A stretch of 64,000 nt of DNA from Aquibacillus kalidii (GTDB lineage Bacteria > Bacillota > Bacilli > Bacillales > Amphibacillaceae), in assembly GCF_014280935.1 (NCBI RefSeq), contig NZ_JACLZI010000049.1, positions 1-64,000 of the forward strand. Direction: 5' to 3'. Below the pieces are notes generated by a model, which had not been told where the DNA came from, made no database searches, and was given only the letters and a program-made list of their open reading frames with translations. Shown here piece after piece: positions 8,570-17,675 of this stretch. Positions within the stretch are counted from its first letter, which is position 1. The number at the start of each line of letters is the position of its first letter. Both the position numbers and the translations under genes were made by a program.

Positions 8570-9586
8570 TTAGTTAAACCCAACTAATTTTTGAGATATT
8601 TTATATGCTCCCACAGAAATTCTACGTCCGGCACGTCCCGGTAAATTTATTAAATTACCCATAATTCCAAATTTCAAGCTGTGGTATAACTGGATATCTG
8701 TATCTTTAATATATCTCCACAGTTCCCTCTTCTTTTGAAGGTTCTCAACCGTACCCGACCGAATTAATAGAATCGCAGATACAACTGTAACGATTTCTAA
8801 ATGTCTAATCAAATAGTGATGAAGCTTCGGATTCTCGATCAATTCAAGGTTTGCTTCTTCAATCATCAGCTTATTTACTTTTATTTGTTGATCTATTCGC
8901 TTGATCATAATGTTTTCCTGAACAGATTGATCCTCTCGTCCTATAAAGTATCTATAAAAGTCTACATTTACATAGTAGATTTTCTTTACATGTTTAAGTG
9001 GTGTAAAGACGTATAAATTATCTACATAGAACGTATGCTTAGGAAGCTCTAATCCACAATCTAATAATAATTGTGTCCGGTAGATAACCGAGTGCATCAA
9101 GATATACTGACCCTTTCGAAATTGCTTAATGTCATCCCAAGAGAAAACCTTGTTTTGCGGAAGTACATTATCATACTTCATGATCTTCTTATATCTTGTG
9201 CCCTCTTTTTCATATACAAAATTACTTATAACCATGTCAACCAAGCTATCGTTATCACTTAAGTTTTTTAGGGATTCTATTATTTTCATATACGCTCTAA
9301 TATCAACCCAGTCATCACTATCTACTACTTTAAAATACAGCCCGGACGCATTACGAATTCCTGCATTCACAGCTTCCCCATGTCCTCCATTTTCTTGGTG
9401 AATGGCTTTAACAATGGAAGGATACTTCATTGCATAATCATCTGCAATTTGTGCTGTTTGATCAACGGAGCCATCATTCACTATCAGTATCTCTACGTCG
9501 TCCCCACCAGGCAAAAGGGATTCTATACAATATCTCATATAATCTTGTGAATTATAACAAGGTATAACTACTGATAATAATTTCAT
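8570..9586 (-). CDS. Family 2 glycosyltransferase
   Basis: 338-residue GT-A enzyme that transfers a sugar from a nucleotide-sugar. LLSVVIPCYNSQDYMRYCI opens the nucleotide-binding fold, IVNDGSVDQT follows near 37-46, and the metal-binding DSDDW (DXD) is near 90. No clear membrane span is present. GTG lies two codons before the chosen ATG, but AAGGT is 9 nt from the ATG and only 3 nt from the GTG. It is the last gene of an operon after two GtrA-like proteins (22 nt gap). By analogy with GtrA-GtrB systems it may load a sugar onto a lipid carrier that the membrane proteins then flip, but it lacks GtrB's two C-terminal membrane helices. Confidence 0.85.
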   Translation of the reverse strand: MKLLSVVIPCYNSQDYMRYCIESLLPGGDDVEILIVNDGSVDQTAQIADDYAMKYPSIVKAIHQENGGHGEAVNAGIRNASGLYFKVVDSDDWVDIRAYMKIIESLKNLSDNDSLVDMVISNFVYEKEGTRYKKIMKYDNVLPQNKVFSWDDIKQFRKGQYILMHSVIYRTQLLLDCGLELPKHTFYVDNLYVFTPLKHVKKIYYVNVDFYRYFIGREDQSVQENIMIKRIDQQIKVNKLMIEEANLELIENPKLHHYLIRHLEIVTVVSAILLIRSGTVENLQKKRELWRYIKDTDIQLYHSLKFGIMGNLINLPGRAGRRISVGAYKISQKLVGFN

Positions 9587-9608
9587 ACTCACACTACCTT
9601 TTCTAATT

Positions 9609-10226
9609 CTATTTTTCTGGCCTTTGTTTAAAAATCACTTTAAATATCGGATAAAAAATCCAGAAAGAAATAGTACCATTAATTTTCATTGTAATCATGT
9701 CTGCTGTCGTTTCCCCAGCATGACCCATTTCCCACGTATTAATCAATAAGTTATAGATTGGTTCTTTGTACAAGCCTTGTGCTGCTGCAGCACCTATTGT
9801 AATAAGAATATACGCAATAACATACCAAATTGCAGCCGTCCAAATGTTACTATTCGATTTAAAGGTAATACTTCTTTGCACAAAGAAGTTAATAACCTGT
9901 GCAATTGCAATCGTTATTTGAACTGCCAGAAAATAGGCAAGCCCTCCGCCTCCACCAGAAGCAAGTGGGCCTGCCAAATAATCAAAAACATAATAAGCAG
10001 TACCGTCAAAATTATGACCAAGCTGTAAAACTTGAAAACTGATACTTACATATGATGTTTTTGCAAAAATACCTTTTATAACTGGCATGAGCACAAGTTG
10101 TAATGCTGTAACTCCATAACTTACAAAAAGAAATACTAGAAATTGTGCAATGTTTGGGTGCTTTTCCTTAAATCTAATCCAATGAACTGATACAGAAGCA
10201 GCAAGTTTCCATTCACTGTTACGCAC
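9609..10226 (-). CDS. GtrA-like membrane protein, copy 1
   Basis: 205 residues with four hydrophobic spans. IAQFLVFLFVSYGVTALQL starts the GtrA core, and FVQRSITFKSN matches the family's R-x-x-T-F motif after TM3. Between TM1 and TM2 it carries a longer loop with a GGGGG run. GtrA proteins are thought to flip lipid-linked sugars. The start is GTG with GGAGAG upstream. It is about 75 percent alike by eye to the next gene (10349-10984), so the pair is a tandem duplication in one operon. Confidence 0.8.
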   Translation of the reverse strand: MRNSEWKLAASVSVHWIRFKEKHPNIAQFLVFLFVSYGVTALQLVLMPVIKGIFAKTSYVSISFQVLQLGHNFDGTAYYVFDYLAGPLASGGGGGLAYFLAVQITIAIAQVINFFVQRSITFKSNSNIWTAAIWYVIAYILITIGAAAAQGLYKEPIYNLLINTWEMGHAGETTADMITMKINGTISFWIFYPIFKVIFKQRPEK

Positions 10227-10348
10227 GTTAACTCTCCTCTGCTGCTTCTTCCTTATCTCACTTACTACCTTATATATTAATACTCTATTTTAAAAAAACA
10301 ACCCATTAATTATTAAAATAAACTAAATTTTCCATACAATGGTAACTC

Positions 10349-10984
10349 TTATTTAGTTTCAGTCTCAGGCTTTTCTTTAAAGATTATTTTAAATATCGGG
10401 TAAAATACCCAGAATGAGATCGCACTATTAATAATCATTGTAATAATATCAGCAGCTGTTTCACCAGTAGCACCTAATCCCCATGTATTCATTAATAGGT
10501 CATAAATTGGCGCTTTGTAGAACCCTTGTGCTGCTGCAGCACCGATTGTTATCAGGATATACGCAACAAAATACCAAAAGGCTGCATTCCAAATATTACT
10601 GTTAGATTTAAATGTAATAGTTCTTTGAGCAAAGAAGTTTATGATTTGTGCTATTGCAATCGTGATCTGTACAGCTAGGAAATAAGCTAACCCACCGCCA
10701 CCGCCAGCTGAGAGCGCTCCTGCTGCATAGTCAAACACATAATAATCAGATCCGTCAAAATTGTGCCCAAACTGTAAAATTTGGAAACTAGTACTTACTA
10801 GTGACGTTTGTGCAAATATACTCTTAAAAACTGGCATAAGGACAAGTTGTAAGACTGTAATTCCATTACTCAACAAGAAGAACACTAGAAATTGCGCAAT
10901 ATTAGGATGGTTTTCTTTGTATCTTTCCCAGAAACCAAGCAATCCTGAAGTTTGCTTTTTTGCTTTAGCTTTTTCCATACTCAT
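10349..10984 (-). CDS. GtrA-like membrane protein, copy 2
   Basis: 211 residues and the same four-span layout as its neighbour: IAQFLVFFLLSNGITVLQL, a GGGGG loop near 95, FAQRTITFKSN near 120, and FWVFYPIFKIIFK at the end. The ATG is preceded by GGAGAGG. It starts 29 nt after the stop of the GH3 gene at 11014, so sugar cleavage and membrane sugar transport are probably made from one transcript. A role in moving polyprenyl-linked sugars is family knowledge; the substrate is unknown. Confidence 0.8.
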   Translation of the reverse strand: MSMEKAKAKKQTSGLLGFWERYKENHPNIAQFLVFFLLSNGITVLQLVLMPVFKSIFAQTSLVSTSFQILQFGHNFDGSDYYVFDYAAGALSAGGGGGLAYFLAVQITIAIAQIINFFAQRTITFKSNSNIWNAAFWYFVAYILITIGAAAAQGFYKAPIYDLLMNTWGLGATGETAADIITMIINSAISFWVFYPIFKIIFKEKPETETK

Positions 10985-11013
10985 TTTACCTCTCCTTTGT
11001 CACTTAGGCTATG

Positions 11014-13437
11014 TTAATTATTGCCTTTCGCGACTTTTAGCATCTTGCTTCTTTCTTTTAATACATGGCGTAACCCTTTAAAGAATCGACCATTAACAAT
11101 CATTAAGATACCATCTAACATCGGCATATTGATAATGCCACCAGTCATTCGAGCAACGCCTCTAAACGGCATGTGATAAACAGACATCATAATTAAGTTT
11201 GCTGTTTCTCTCTTGCCTATCTTTTTCAAGAACCAGTGTGAGAAAGAGATTGAACGAAAAGCGAATCTAGCAAATCCTCCTTTAGCATATTGACACTGAG
11301 CAATTGTATCATTATATCCTAATGGTTTACTGCGATCCCAAGTGGAAACAGGAACCTTTCGGCCAAGTAGCGTTTCAAATTCATCTTCACTCACGTTATT
11401 TGCTTTACCAGAATAGTAAGATGGTAGTTTCTCTTTGTCATATGGTAGCGGCGCATTCGTACCTTCGATAAAAATCGTATCTTCCAGGCGAACATCTACA
11501 CTTGAAGCACCAATAGTAATAGTGTAGTTAGCCTCTTCCACTTCCCATTGATTCGTTTTTACATTGAAATAACGGAATGTTTTATCATCAAAAGGAATGG
11601 TTACTGTTTGTGTTTCTCCTGGATTTAAGAATACTTTTTTAAATCCTTTTAATTCTTTTTTCGGACGGAAAATTTCATTAGATTGACAGGCTACATACAT
11701 CTGCGCAATTTCCATACCAGCTACCTCGCCACTATTGGTTAACTTAAAAGTAACACCGTCTTTATCCATTTGAATATCAGAGTAATCAAATGTTGTATAG
11801 CTCAATCCAAATCCAAACGGGAAACGAACCTCAACATTTGCACTATCATAATAACGATAACCGATATACATAGCTTCTCTGTATTCAACACTAACTTCCT
11901 TACCAGGAAAATGATGAAATGCAGGTGTATCCTCATAACGAACTGGATAAGTTTCAGCTAGTTTACCAGAAGGGTTTACTTCTCCCTTTATGATTCTAAG
12001 AATTGCTTTTGCTCCAGCTTGACCATTTAAATAGCCGTGCAATAAGCCTTTCACTTTATCTATCCAAGGCATTTCAACAGCAGCTCCACAAGATAGGATT
12101 GCCACAATATTAGGGTTCACTTCGTATATAGCATCTAATAAATCGATTTGATTTTGGGGAATTTTCATATTTTGTCTATCTAGACCTTCTGCTTCTGTTG
12201 CCTCATCTAGACCAATATATAAAAGTACAACATCTGCCTCTTTTGCAAGAGCACATGCTCTATCTATTTTATTCTGATTTTTTTTACCATAACGTTCAAA
12301 ACCTGGTTCATATCCAACACTAACAATTCCAGATCCCTCTATACATTCCAATGTATTATCTAATACTGTTGGATTTACTATAGAAGATCCAGCACCTTGG
12401 TATCGAGGATTCTCAGCAAAATCACCAATTGTAGCTACTTTGATTCCGTCTTTCAATGGTAAGATATTTCCTTCATTCTTAAGAAGAACAATCGATTCTT
12501 CTGCTACTTCTTGTGCAACTTGATGATGTTCCTTTACATCAAACTCTGTTTTGTATGGCTTATTAAAAACTTCTTCTGTTGTGAAAATTAAATCGAGTAT
12601 GCGATCTACCGCTTCATCTAATACTTCTTCTTTCAATTTTCCACTTTTGATTGCATCGATAATTTCTTTATTTGTTTCACCTGCTGTTGTTGGCATTTCC
12701 AACTCGTTACCAGCTATTAAACCTGCCACGCGGTCATTACTTCCGCCCCAGTCTGTGACAACAACTCCATCATAATTCCATTCATCACGAAGAATTTCTC
12801 TCATTAAATGAATATTTTCGTTTGTATAAGCGCCATTCAACATGTTATAAGAAGACATAACCGTCTTTGTATTACCTTCTTTAACTGCTATTTCAAATGC
12901 TGTTAAATAAATTTCTCTTAACGTTCTTTCATCTACGATTGTGTCAATTGACATACGTCTTTCTTCTTGGTTATTAACAGCGAAGTGTTTAACACAAGCG
13001 GAGATTCCGTGCGACTGAATTCCTTTAATATAACCTGCTGCAATTTTCCCAGCATGATAAGGATCCTCACTGAAATATTCAAAATTTCTTCCACATAAAG
13101 GATCTCTTTTCATATTAATACCAGGTCCGAGCAAGACGTTGACTTTTTGAGCAACTGCCTCTTCACCAAGGTATTGTCCAATTTTTTCTCCTAATTCTGT
13201 ATTCCAACTGTTTGCAACAGTTGCAGCAGTCGGAAAACAAGTTGCCGGCAAACTTTCATTAAGCCCTAAATGGTCCGCCGCTTCTGCTTGCTTTCTAATT
13301 CCATGCGGTCCATCTGCAAGAAAAATATTATTGATCCCAAGTCTCTCTATATCTTGTGTCTGCCAGAAGTCTTTTCCTGACATTAAGGATGCTTTTTCTT
13401 CAATGGTCATTTTTTCTATTATGTCTTTGTATTTCAT
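11014..13437 (-). CDS. Glycoside hydrolase family 3 (beta-glucosidase/xylosidase type), copy 2
   Basis: 807-residue paralogue of the enzyme at 5121-7541 with the same domain order: (beta/alpha)8 barrel, alpha/beta sandwich, fibronectin-III-like domain, then a ~110-residue tail with a hydrophobic LIMMSVYHMPFRGVARMTGG segment. The nucleophile is Asp229 in VVVTDWGGSND. No signal peptide is present. GGGGA precedes the ATG. It heads the operon GH3-GtrA-GtrA-GT2. The shared tail is not part of ordinary GH3 enzymes and could lie against the membrane, which would bring hydrolysis close to the GtrA proteins; that is inference. Confidence 0.9.
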   Translation of the reverse strand: MKYKDIIEKMTIEEKASLMSGKDFWQTQDIERLGINNIFLADGPHGIRKQAEAADHLGLNESLPATCFPTAATVANSWNTELGEKIGQYLGEEAVAQKVNVLLGPGINMKRDPLCGRNFEYFSEDPYHAGKIAAGYIKGIQSHGISACVKHFAVNNQEERRMSIDTIVDERTLREIYLTAFEIAVKEGNTKTVMSSYNMLNGAYTNENIHLMREILRDEWNYDGVVVTDWGGSNDRVAGLIAGNELEMPTTAGETNKEIIDAIKSGKLKEEVLDEAVDRILDLIFTTEEVFNKPYKTEFDVKEHHQVAQEVAEESIVLLKNEGNILPLKDGIKVATIGDFAENPRYQGAGSSIVNPTVLDNTLECIEGSGIVSVGYEPGFERYGKKNQNKIDRACALAKEADVVLLYIGLDEATEAEGLDRQNMKIPQNQIDLLDAIYEVNPNIVAILSCGAAVEMPWIDKVKGLLHGYLNGQAGAKAILRIIKGEVNPSGKLAETYPVRYEDTPAFHHFPGKEVSVEYREAMYIGYRYYDSANVEVRFPFGFGLSYTTFDYSDIQMDKDGVTFKLTNSGEVAGMEIAQMYVACQSNEIFRPKKELKGFKKVFLNPGETQTVTIPFDDKTFRYFNVKTNQWEVEEANYTITIGASSVDVRLEDTIFIEGTNAPLPYDKEKLPSYYSGKANNVSEDEFETLLGRKVPVSTWDRSKPLGYNDTIAQCQYAKGGFARFAFRSISFSHWFLKKIGKRETANLIMMSVYHMPFRGVARMTGGIINMPMLDGILMIVNGRFFKGLRHVLKERSKMLKVAKGNN

Positions 13438-13464
13438 GTCCCCGATACCTCTTTTTTTAAGGAA

Positions 13465-13491
13465 GGCGGTACTCCTTTAAGAAGTACCGCC
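13465..13491 (-). terminator. Intergenic hairpin between two GH3 genes
   Basis: A 9-bp stem (GGCGGTACT / AGTACCGCC) with a 9-nt loop sits 64 nt past the upstream GH3 stop. It is followed by TTCCTTAAAAAAA, not a T-run, so it may be a partial terminator or an RNA-stability element. Confidence 0.45.
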
Positions 13492-13554
13492 TATCCTAGT
13501 TTTTAAGAATCTTTTTAGAAACGGTTAAATGTATTTCAATTAATAACTTAAACC

Positions 13555-16263
13555 TTATTCTTCTTCCATTTTCCAAGTGCGAGATACTGCATAAAGTACG
13601 TTTTTACTTGCTCTTTGTAAATTGGAAATTGTAGCAATTTTTGTATCATTATTTTTTGAAGCCTCAACCCAGATTTTGCTTTGATTTTCTCCACCTTGCC
13701 AAGCAGCCATAGTATCTAGTGAAACATCTCCACCTGCGTACAGCATTTGCATAACATCCATATGTGGATACATATTTGCATCAGTTAAGATTAACCCTTC
13801 AAATCCCCATTCATTTCTTAGAACATTTGTGAGTAAACCTTCATGTCCACCAGCCCAAGTCAAACCGATGTAGTTAAAGGAAGACATAACACCCAAGCTT
13901 CCACCTTCTTTTACAGCAATTTCAAAAGGTTTTAAATATATTTCACGAATTGCTTGTTCATTTGACCATGTAAATAATTGGTTACGAACCCCATCTTCAC
14001 GTTCATTTAACGCAAAGTGTTTAACGTAGGTAATAACACCTTTGTCTGTAGCGCCTTTTACAACTTGTGCGGCAATTTCACCAGAAAGAACGCCATCCTC
14101 ACTATAATATTCAAAGTTTCTTCCATTAAATGGAGTTCTATGAATATTCATTGCAGGGGAATACCATCCACTGTAGCCAAACGCTTGTGCCTCTATTCCT
14201 ACGCTAGTACCCATAATATAACCAGCATCCTTGTTCCAAGTTGATGCTGTTACAGCTGGAGCAGCATAAGTAACACCTACACCTTCAACACCCATTATTG
14301 GTCCTGAATATACGTTTGAAGCAATCGCCATTGAACCATCTGGTTGTAACACCTTTGGAACACCTAGTCTTTCTATTTCAGCAAGCTGATAAGCACCAGT
14401 ACCACTTATTGTTGCCATTTCTTTCACCGTCAATTGCGATACAAATTCATCCCACTTCGGATCACCGTACGGTACGTCAACCATATCTGAAAGCATAATT
14501 TTCTCATCTAATTCTTGTCCAACTTTAGGTAAATCATCAGCAGTTAAGCCTAACTCTTTATCTGTTGGCACTTCATAAGTCATTGCATCGATAATTTCTT
14601 CTGATGCAGTAAAGTCTGCTTCTTGAGGTCCTGTAAATGCGCGACTCTCAGGATTCCATTCTCTAGTTAAATAGTCATCAATATGATAAGCATCTTCAAA
14701 TTGATTTGTAGCAACTGCATTATCAGTAGATCGGCTTTCATCGTTATACACAATTGTTTCACTTACGGTGTACGTTTCTGAATCGATATTATCATGCGAG
14801 TTATCTCTAAGCATTAACTGATAATCGCCTTTTTCAAGTACGTAGGCATTATTGTTCTTATAATCATAAGAAGCCATGTCTTCTGCATTAATTGTAAGCG
14901 AGTAAATTTCTGTGTCACCTGGTTTAATTTCATTAGTTTTCTTAAAGTCAATTAGGTTAACAGTAGACTTCTCTATTTCACCAGTATAAGGTGGATTGTA
15001 ATAAATTTGGATGGAATCCTTACCTGCTACATCACCAGCGTTTTTAACTGCTACACGTAAAGTGATTTCTCCATCTTTTTCAGTCATTTCCACAATTTCT
15101 TTTTCAAATGTTGTATAACTTAGACCGTGACCGAATGGAAACTTAACATCCTCATCATATTTATAACTCTCATCCGTGTCATGACGAGTTTCAAAGTACT
15201 TATACCCTACATAAATACCCTCATGATACTGTGTGAAGAATCCAAACTCTTCTTTAGCATTTTCATAGTGATTAGATCCTGCCCAATCCCCATTTTCATC
15301 TAGCTCTTTATAGTTATTTGCTGCAGGAATGCTTGTCAAATCAGAAACCCATGTATCTACTAAATGACCAGATGGGTTTACTTTACCGTTAAGAATTCTT
15401 GCTAGTGACTTAGTTCCACTTTCCCCTGGGAATCCCATCCATAAAACACTCTTAATTGACGGATATTCATCTAAAAAGTCTAATTGCATCACATTTACAG
15501 AGTTTATAACTAATATAACGTTTTCAAAATTTTCACTAACTGTTTCTATCATTGCTCGTTCGTCGTCTTGTAATTGAAGATCATTCGGGCTTAAATCAAT
15601 CATTTCTCCACCACCACGACCAATTACGACAAGTGCAGTGTCTGAAAATTCTTGAGCATGTTCAATAACTGTTTTTCCATCTTCATATAAAGATGTATCT
15701 TCATAGGCCTTTTCAGGTACTTCTGGAAGAATAAAATTATTTCCTTCTCCTAAGATAGCAGAATCACTTTTATTCTTAGGTGCATTTGTTTCTTTTATTG
15801 ATATATCTCCACTTTTATAAAAATTATAATGAAGGTATAACAAATCTTGGTTCAATTCGAAATTCCCGTCTGAACTTTGAAGGGCATCTTCTAATTTATT
15901 AGCTTTAGTAACATCAGTAGCAGTTGAACCACCAGAGTTAAATAATGTTACTACAGATCTTGTTCCAAAAACGTTAATTTTTTCTTTATCATCTTTCGAT
16001 GTTTCAATTGGAAGAAAATTATTATCGTTCTGCATAAGCACAAAACCTTCGTCCGTAATTTTCTCTATTGTTTCTACAGCTGATGAATAGGAAAGTTTTT
16101 GTTCTTCAGTATCTGGTTTGAATTTCGCAATAAGCCAGTTACCTGTATCTGTAATGACAAACCCATAAACTAAAACTGCTGCTAGTATGAATCCAAATAC
16201 ACTAGAAGAAATAACTATTGTTTTTTTCTTCTTACTCCATTTTGTCTTTTGTTGTTTATCCAT
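13555..16263 (-). CDS. Membrane-anchored GH3 glycosidase with reversed domain order
   Basis: 902 residues. A Lys-rich start and one span (about 16-36) anchor the protein outside the membrane. The usual GH3 order is then reversed. The alpha/beta sandwich comes first (EGFVLMQNDNNFLPIE near 90, GFPGESGTKSLARIL near 275), then a fibronectin-III-like domain (to about 510), and last the barrel. Its catalytic Asp828 is in LILTDANMYPH, and VKHFALNERE lies upstream of it. Reversed GH3 enzymes are known from Ruminococcus and Butyrivibrio beta-glucosidases. Many Asp/Glu residues suit an exposed protein in salt. It is first after the LysR gene and likely feeds the intracellular GH3 pair. Substrate is unknown. 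Confidence 0.9.
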   Translation of the reverse strand: MDKQQKTKWSKKKKTIVISSSVFGFILAAVLVYGFVITDTGNWLIAKFKPDTEEQKLSYSSAVETIEKITDEGFVLMQNDNNFLPIETSKDDKEKINVFGTRSVVTLFNSGGSTATDVTKANKLEDALQSSDGNFELNQDLLYLHYNFYKSGDISIKETNAPKNKSDSAILGEGNNFILPEVPEKAYEDTSLYEDGKTVIEHAQEFSDTALVVIGRGGGEMIDLSPNDLQLQDDERAMIETVSENFENVILVINSVNVMQLDFLDEYPSIKSVLWMGFPGESGTKSLARILNGKVNPSGHLVDTWVSDLTSIPAANNYKELDENGDWAGSNHYENAKEEFGFFTQYHEGIYVGYKYFETRHDTDESYKYDEDVKFPFGHGLSYTTFEKEIVEMTEKDGEITLRVAVKNAGDVAGKDSIQIYYNPPYTGEIEKSTVNLIDFKKTNEIKPGDTEIYSLTINAEDMASYDYKNNNAYVLEKGDYQLMLRDNSHDNIDSETYTVSETIVYNDESRSTDNAVATNQFEDAYHIDDYLTREWNPESRAFTGPQEADFTASEEIIDAMTYEVPTDKELGLTADDLPKVGQELDEKIMLSDMVDVPYGDPKWDEFVSQLTVKEMATISGTGAYQLAEIERLGVPKVLQPDGSMAIASNVYSGPIMGVEGVGVTYAAPAVTASTWNKDAGYIMGTSVGIEAQAFGYSGWYSPAMNIHRTPFNGRNFEYYSEDGVLSGEIAAQVVKGATDKGVITYVKHFALNEREDGVRNQLFTWSNEQAIREIYLKPFEIAVKEGGSLGVMSSFNYIGLTWAGGHEGLLTNVLRNEWGFEGLILTDANMYPHMDVMQMLYAGGDVSLDTMAAWQGGENQSKIWVEASKNNDTKIATISNLQRASKNVLYAVSRTWKMEEE

Positions 16264-16302
16264 AAGAATAAGTCCTTTCTTGTGAAAGCAGTAACCTCAT
16301 TT

Positions 16303-16316
16303 GTGATACGCTTTCA
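16303..16316 (-). promoter_or_regulatory. Candidate half-conserved cre before the reversed GH3 gene
   Basis: TGAAAGCGTATCAC on the minus strand keeps the TGAAAGCG half of the CcpA consensus but has four mismatches in the other half. It shares ACGCTTTCAT with the site before GH43. Confidence 0.3.
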
Positions 16317-16500
16317 TTTATGGTTTAATTGGGTCTTTCTAAACAAAAAGAATACTCCAGATTTGTCGAAAAAGTTCTAGGATTATTAAAGACTATAAGT
16401 TCTATTGCCAAACTGACCTCCTTTAACTTTATCGAAATGATCCTCTTTAATTCTCTTGCTACTTCAATGTAACCCATTTCATAATTTACGGCTATCAACC

Positions 16501-16538
16501 AAAAGTTAGGGGGTAGTAACTTTTAGTTTGTTACAACA
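16501..16538. promoter_or_regulatory. Operator-like inverted repeat before the GH3 gene
   Basis: AAAAGTTA-N8-TAACTTTT followed by TTTGTTACAACAA. It lies between the LysR gene and the reversed GH3 gene and resembles 4945-4988 before GH43. A LysR-type operator is one possibility. Confidence 0.4.
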
Positions 16539-16582
16539 AAAAAAAGTCGATTTAACGGGCTTTTTAGCACATTAAGTCGACT
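16538..16582 (-). terminator. Terminator of the LysR-family gene
   Basis: AGTCGATTTAA and TTAAGTCGACT form a stem with a 16-nt loop, followed on the minus strand by a run of nine T. The stem begins at the stop codon. Confidence 0.75.
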
Positions 16583-17463
16583 CACTTTTTTTCAGTTTTA
16601 TCTTTTATATAACTTTTAAACAGCATAATTGCCTTTGATTGAATCCCTCTTTTGCGGGAAACTAAGTATATATTTTGTGGAATTTTCTCTTTTAACCTAA
16701 CAACTTTTAAATTATTTTGTTGTAAAGTAGTTTCTACGAAGTCGACCGAAATAGCAACAAATCCATTTAATTCACATAGACGGTGCGCGGTTAGAATATT
16801 GCCAAATTCATGAACCACATTTGGGGTTATTCCTCTATCTAAGCATTTATCTACAAAACTATGGTCTTTACCCTTCCCGGCAGATTTGACAACTAAAGGT
16901 TCGTCTCTCAAATCATCAAGTGAAACTTCTTGCTTATCAGCTAACCGGTGATTATTAGAAACTACAACGACCGCTTCTCCTGAAGCAACTAATTCATGCT
17001 CACAGTTCTCAATATCCTCATAGTCTGTCACTAACCCGACATCCACGTCCTCTTGAAACATTTGATTAAGGGAAGAATCATCAGGCAACTCTCGAATTTT
17101 CACTTGTATATCAGGATAAGTCTTAGAGAACTCGTATAAAAAATCAATAGGAATAACAGATGTTGATGAATATGTAACTACAACATTTAACGTACCTTTG
17201 CTTCCACTAATAATACTGATTTCTTTTTTTAGATCTTCCATCAGATAAACAATATGCTGAGACCTTGCATATAGTAATTCTCCAGCTTCTGTTGCTTCCA
17301 TACCACGTGGACCACGATCAAATAACTCTGCCTCAAGTTCTAATTCAAGTTGCTTTATCGTTTTACTAAGACCCTGTGGTGTAATAAATAGTTCTTTAGC
17401 CGCAGAATTAATACTATTCATCTGATAAACCTTATTAAAATGTTGAAGTGCTTCTATATTCAT
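16582..17463 (-). CDS. LysR-family transcriptional regulator
   Basis: 293 residues, normal length. The N-terminal winged helix-turn-helix spans about 1-60 (FNKVYQMNSINSAAKELFITPQGLSKTIKQLE). The two-lobed effector domain starts near 88 (GTLNVVVTYSSTSVIP). The ATG is preceded by AAAGGTGAAT. It is divergent from glf and upstream, on the same strand, of the GH3 genes, with a terminator between. A perfect TCCCTATAGGGA palindrome at 17549-17560 lies 86 bp before its start and could be the autoregulatory site. The glycan genes are the best target guess; the inducer is unknown. Confidence 0.9.
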   Translation of the reverse strand: MNIEALQHFNKVYQMNSINSAAKELFITPQGLSKTIKQLELELEAELFDRGPRGMEATEAGELLYARSQHIVYLMEDLKKEISIISGSKGTLNVVVTYSSTSVIPIDFLYEFSKTYPDIQVKIRELPDDSSLNQMFQEDVDVGLVTDYEDIENCEHELVASGEAVVVVSNNHRLADKQEVSLDDLRDEPLVVKSAGKGKDHSFVDKCLDRGITPNVVHEFGNILTAHRLCELNGFVAISVDFVETTLQQNNLKVVRLKEKIPQNIYLVSRKRGIQSKAIMLFKSYIKDKTEKK

Positions 17464-17591
17464 ATATTCACCTTTTTGTTTTAATCCTAATTGTAAGTCT
17501 TAGTATAGCACTCTACTAGAACTTTTTGCAATGAACACTAGAACTATATCCCTATAGGGACGAAACTTCTCTTTATTAATTCATACTACTT

Positions 17592-17600
17592 TGTTATAAT
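17592..17600 (+). promoter_or_regulatory. Extended -10 promoter element for glf
   Basis: TGTTATAAT matches the extended -10 consensus TGnTATAAT, 75 bp before the glf start. No strong -35 is seen. Confidence 0.5.
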
Positions 17601-17675
17601 GCTCCCATTAATATATATCTTTGACATATTTGGATAAAATAGTCCTAAATTACATAGTTTATAAGGAGATTTTAC

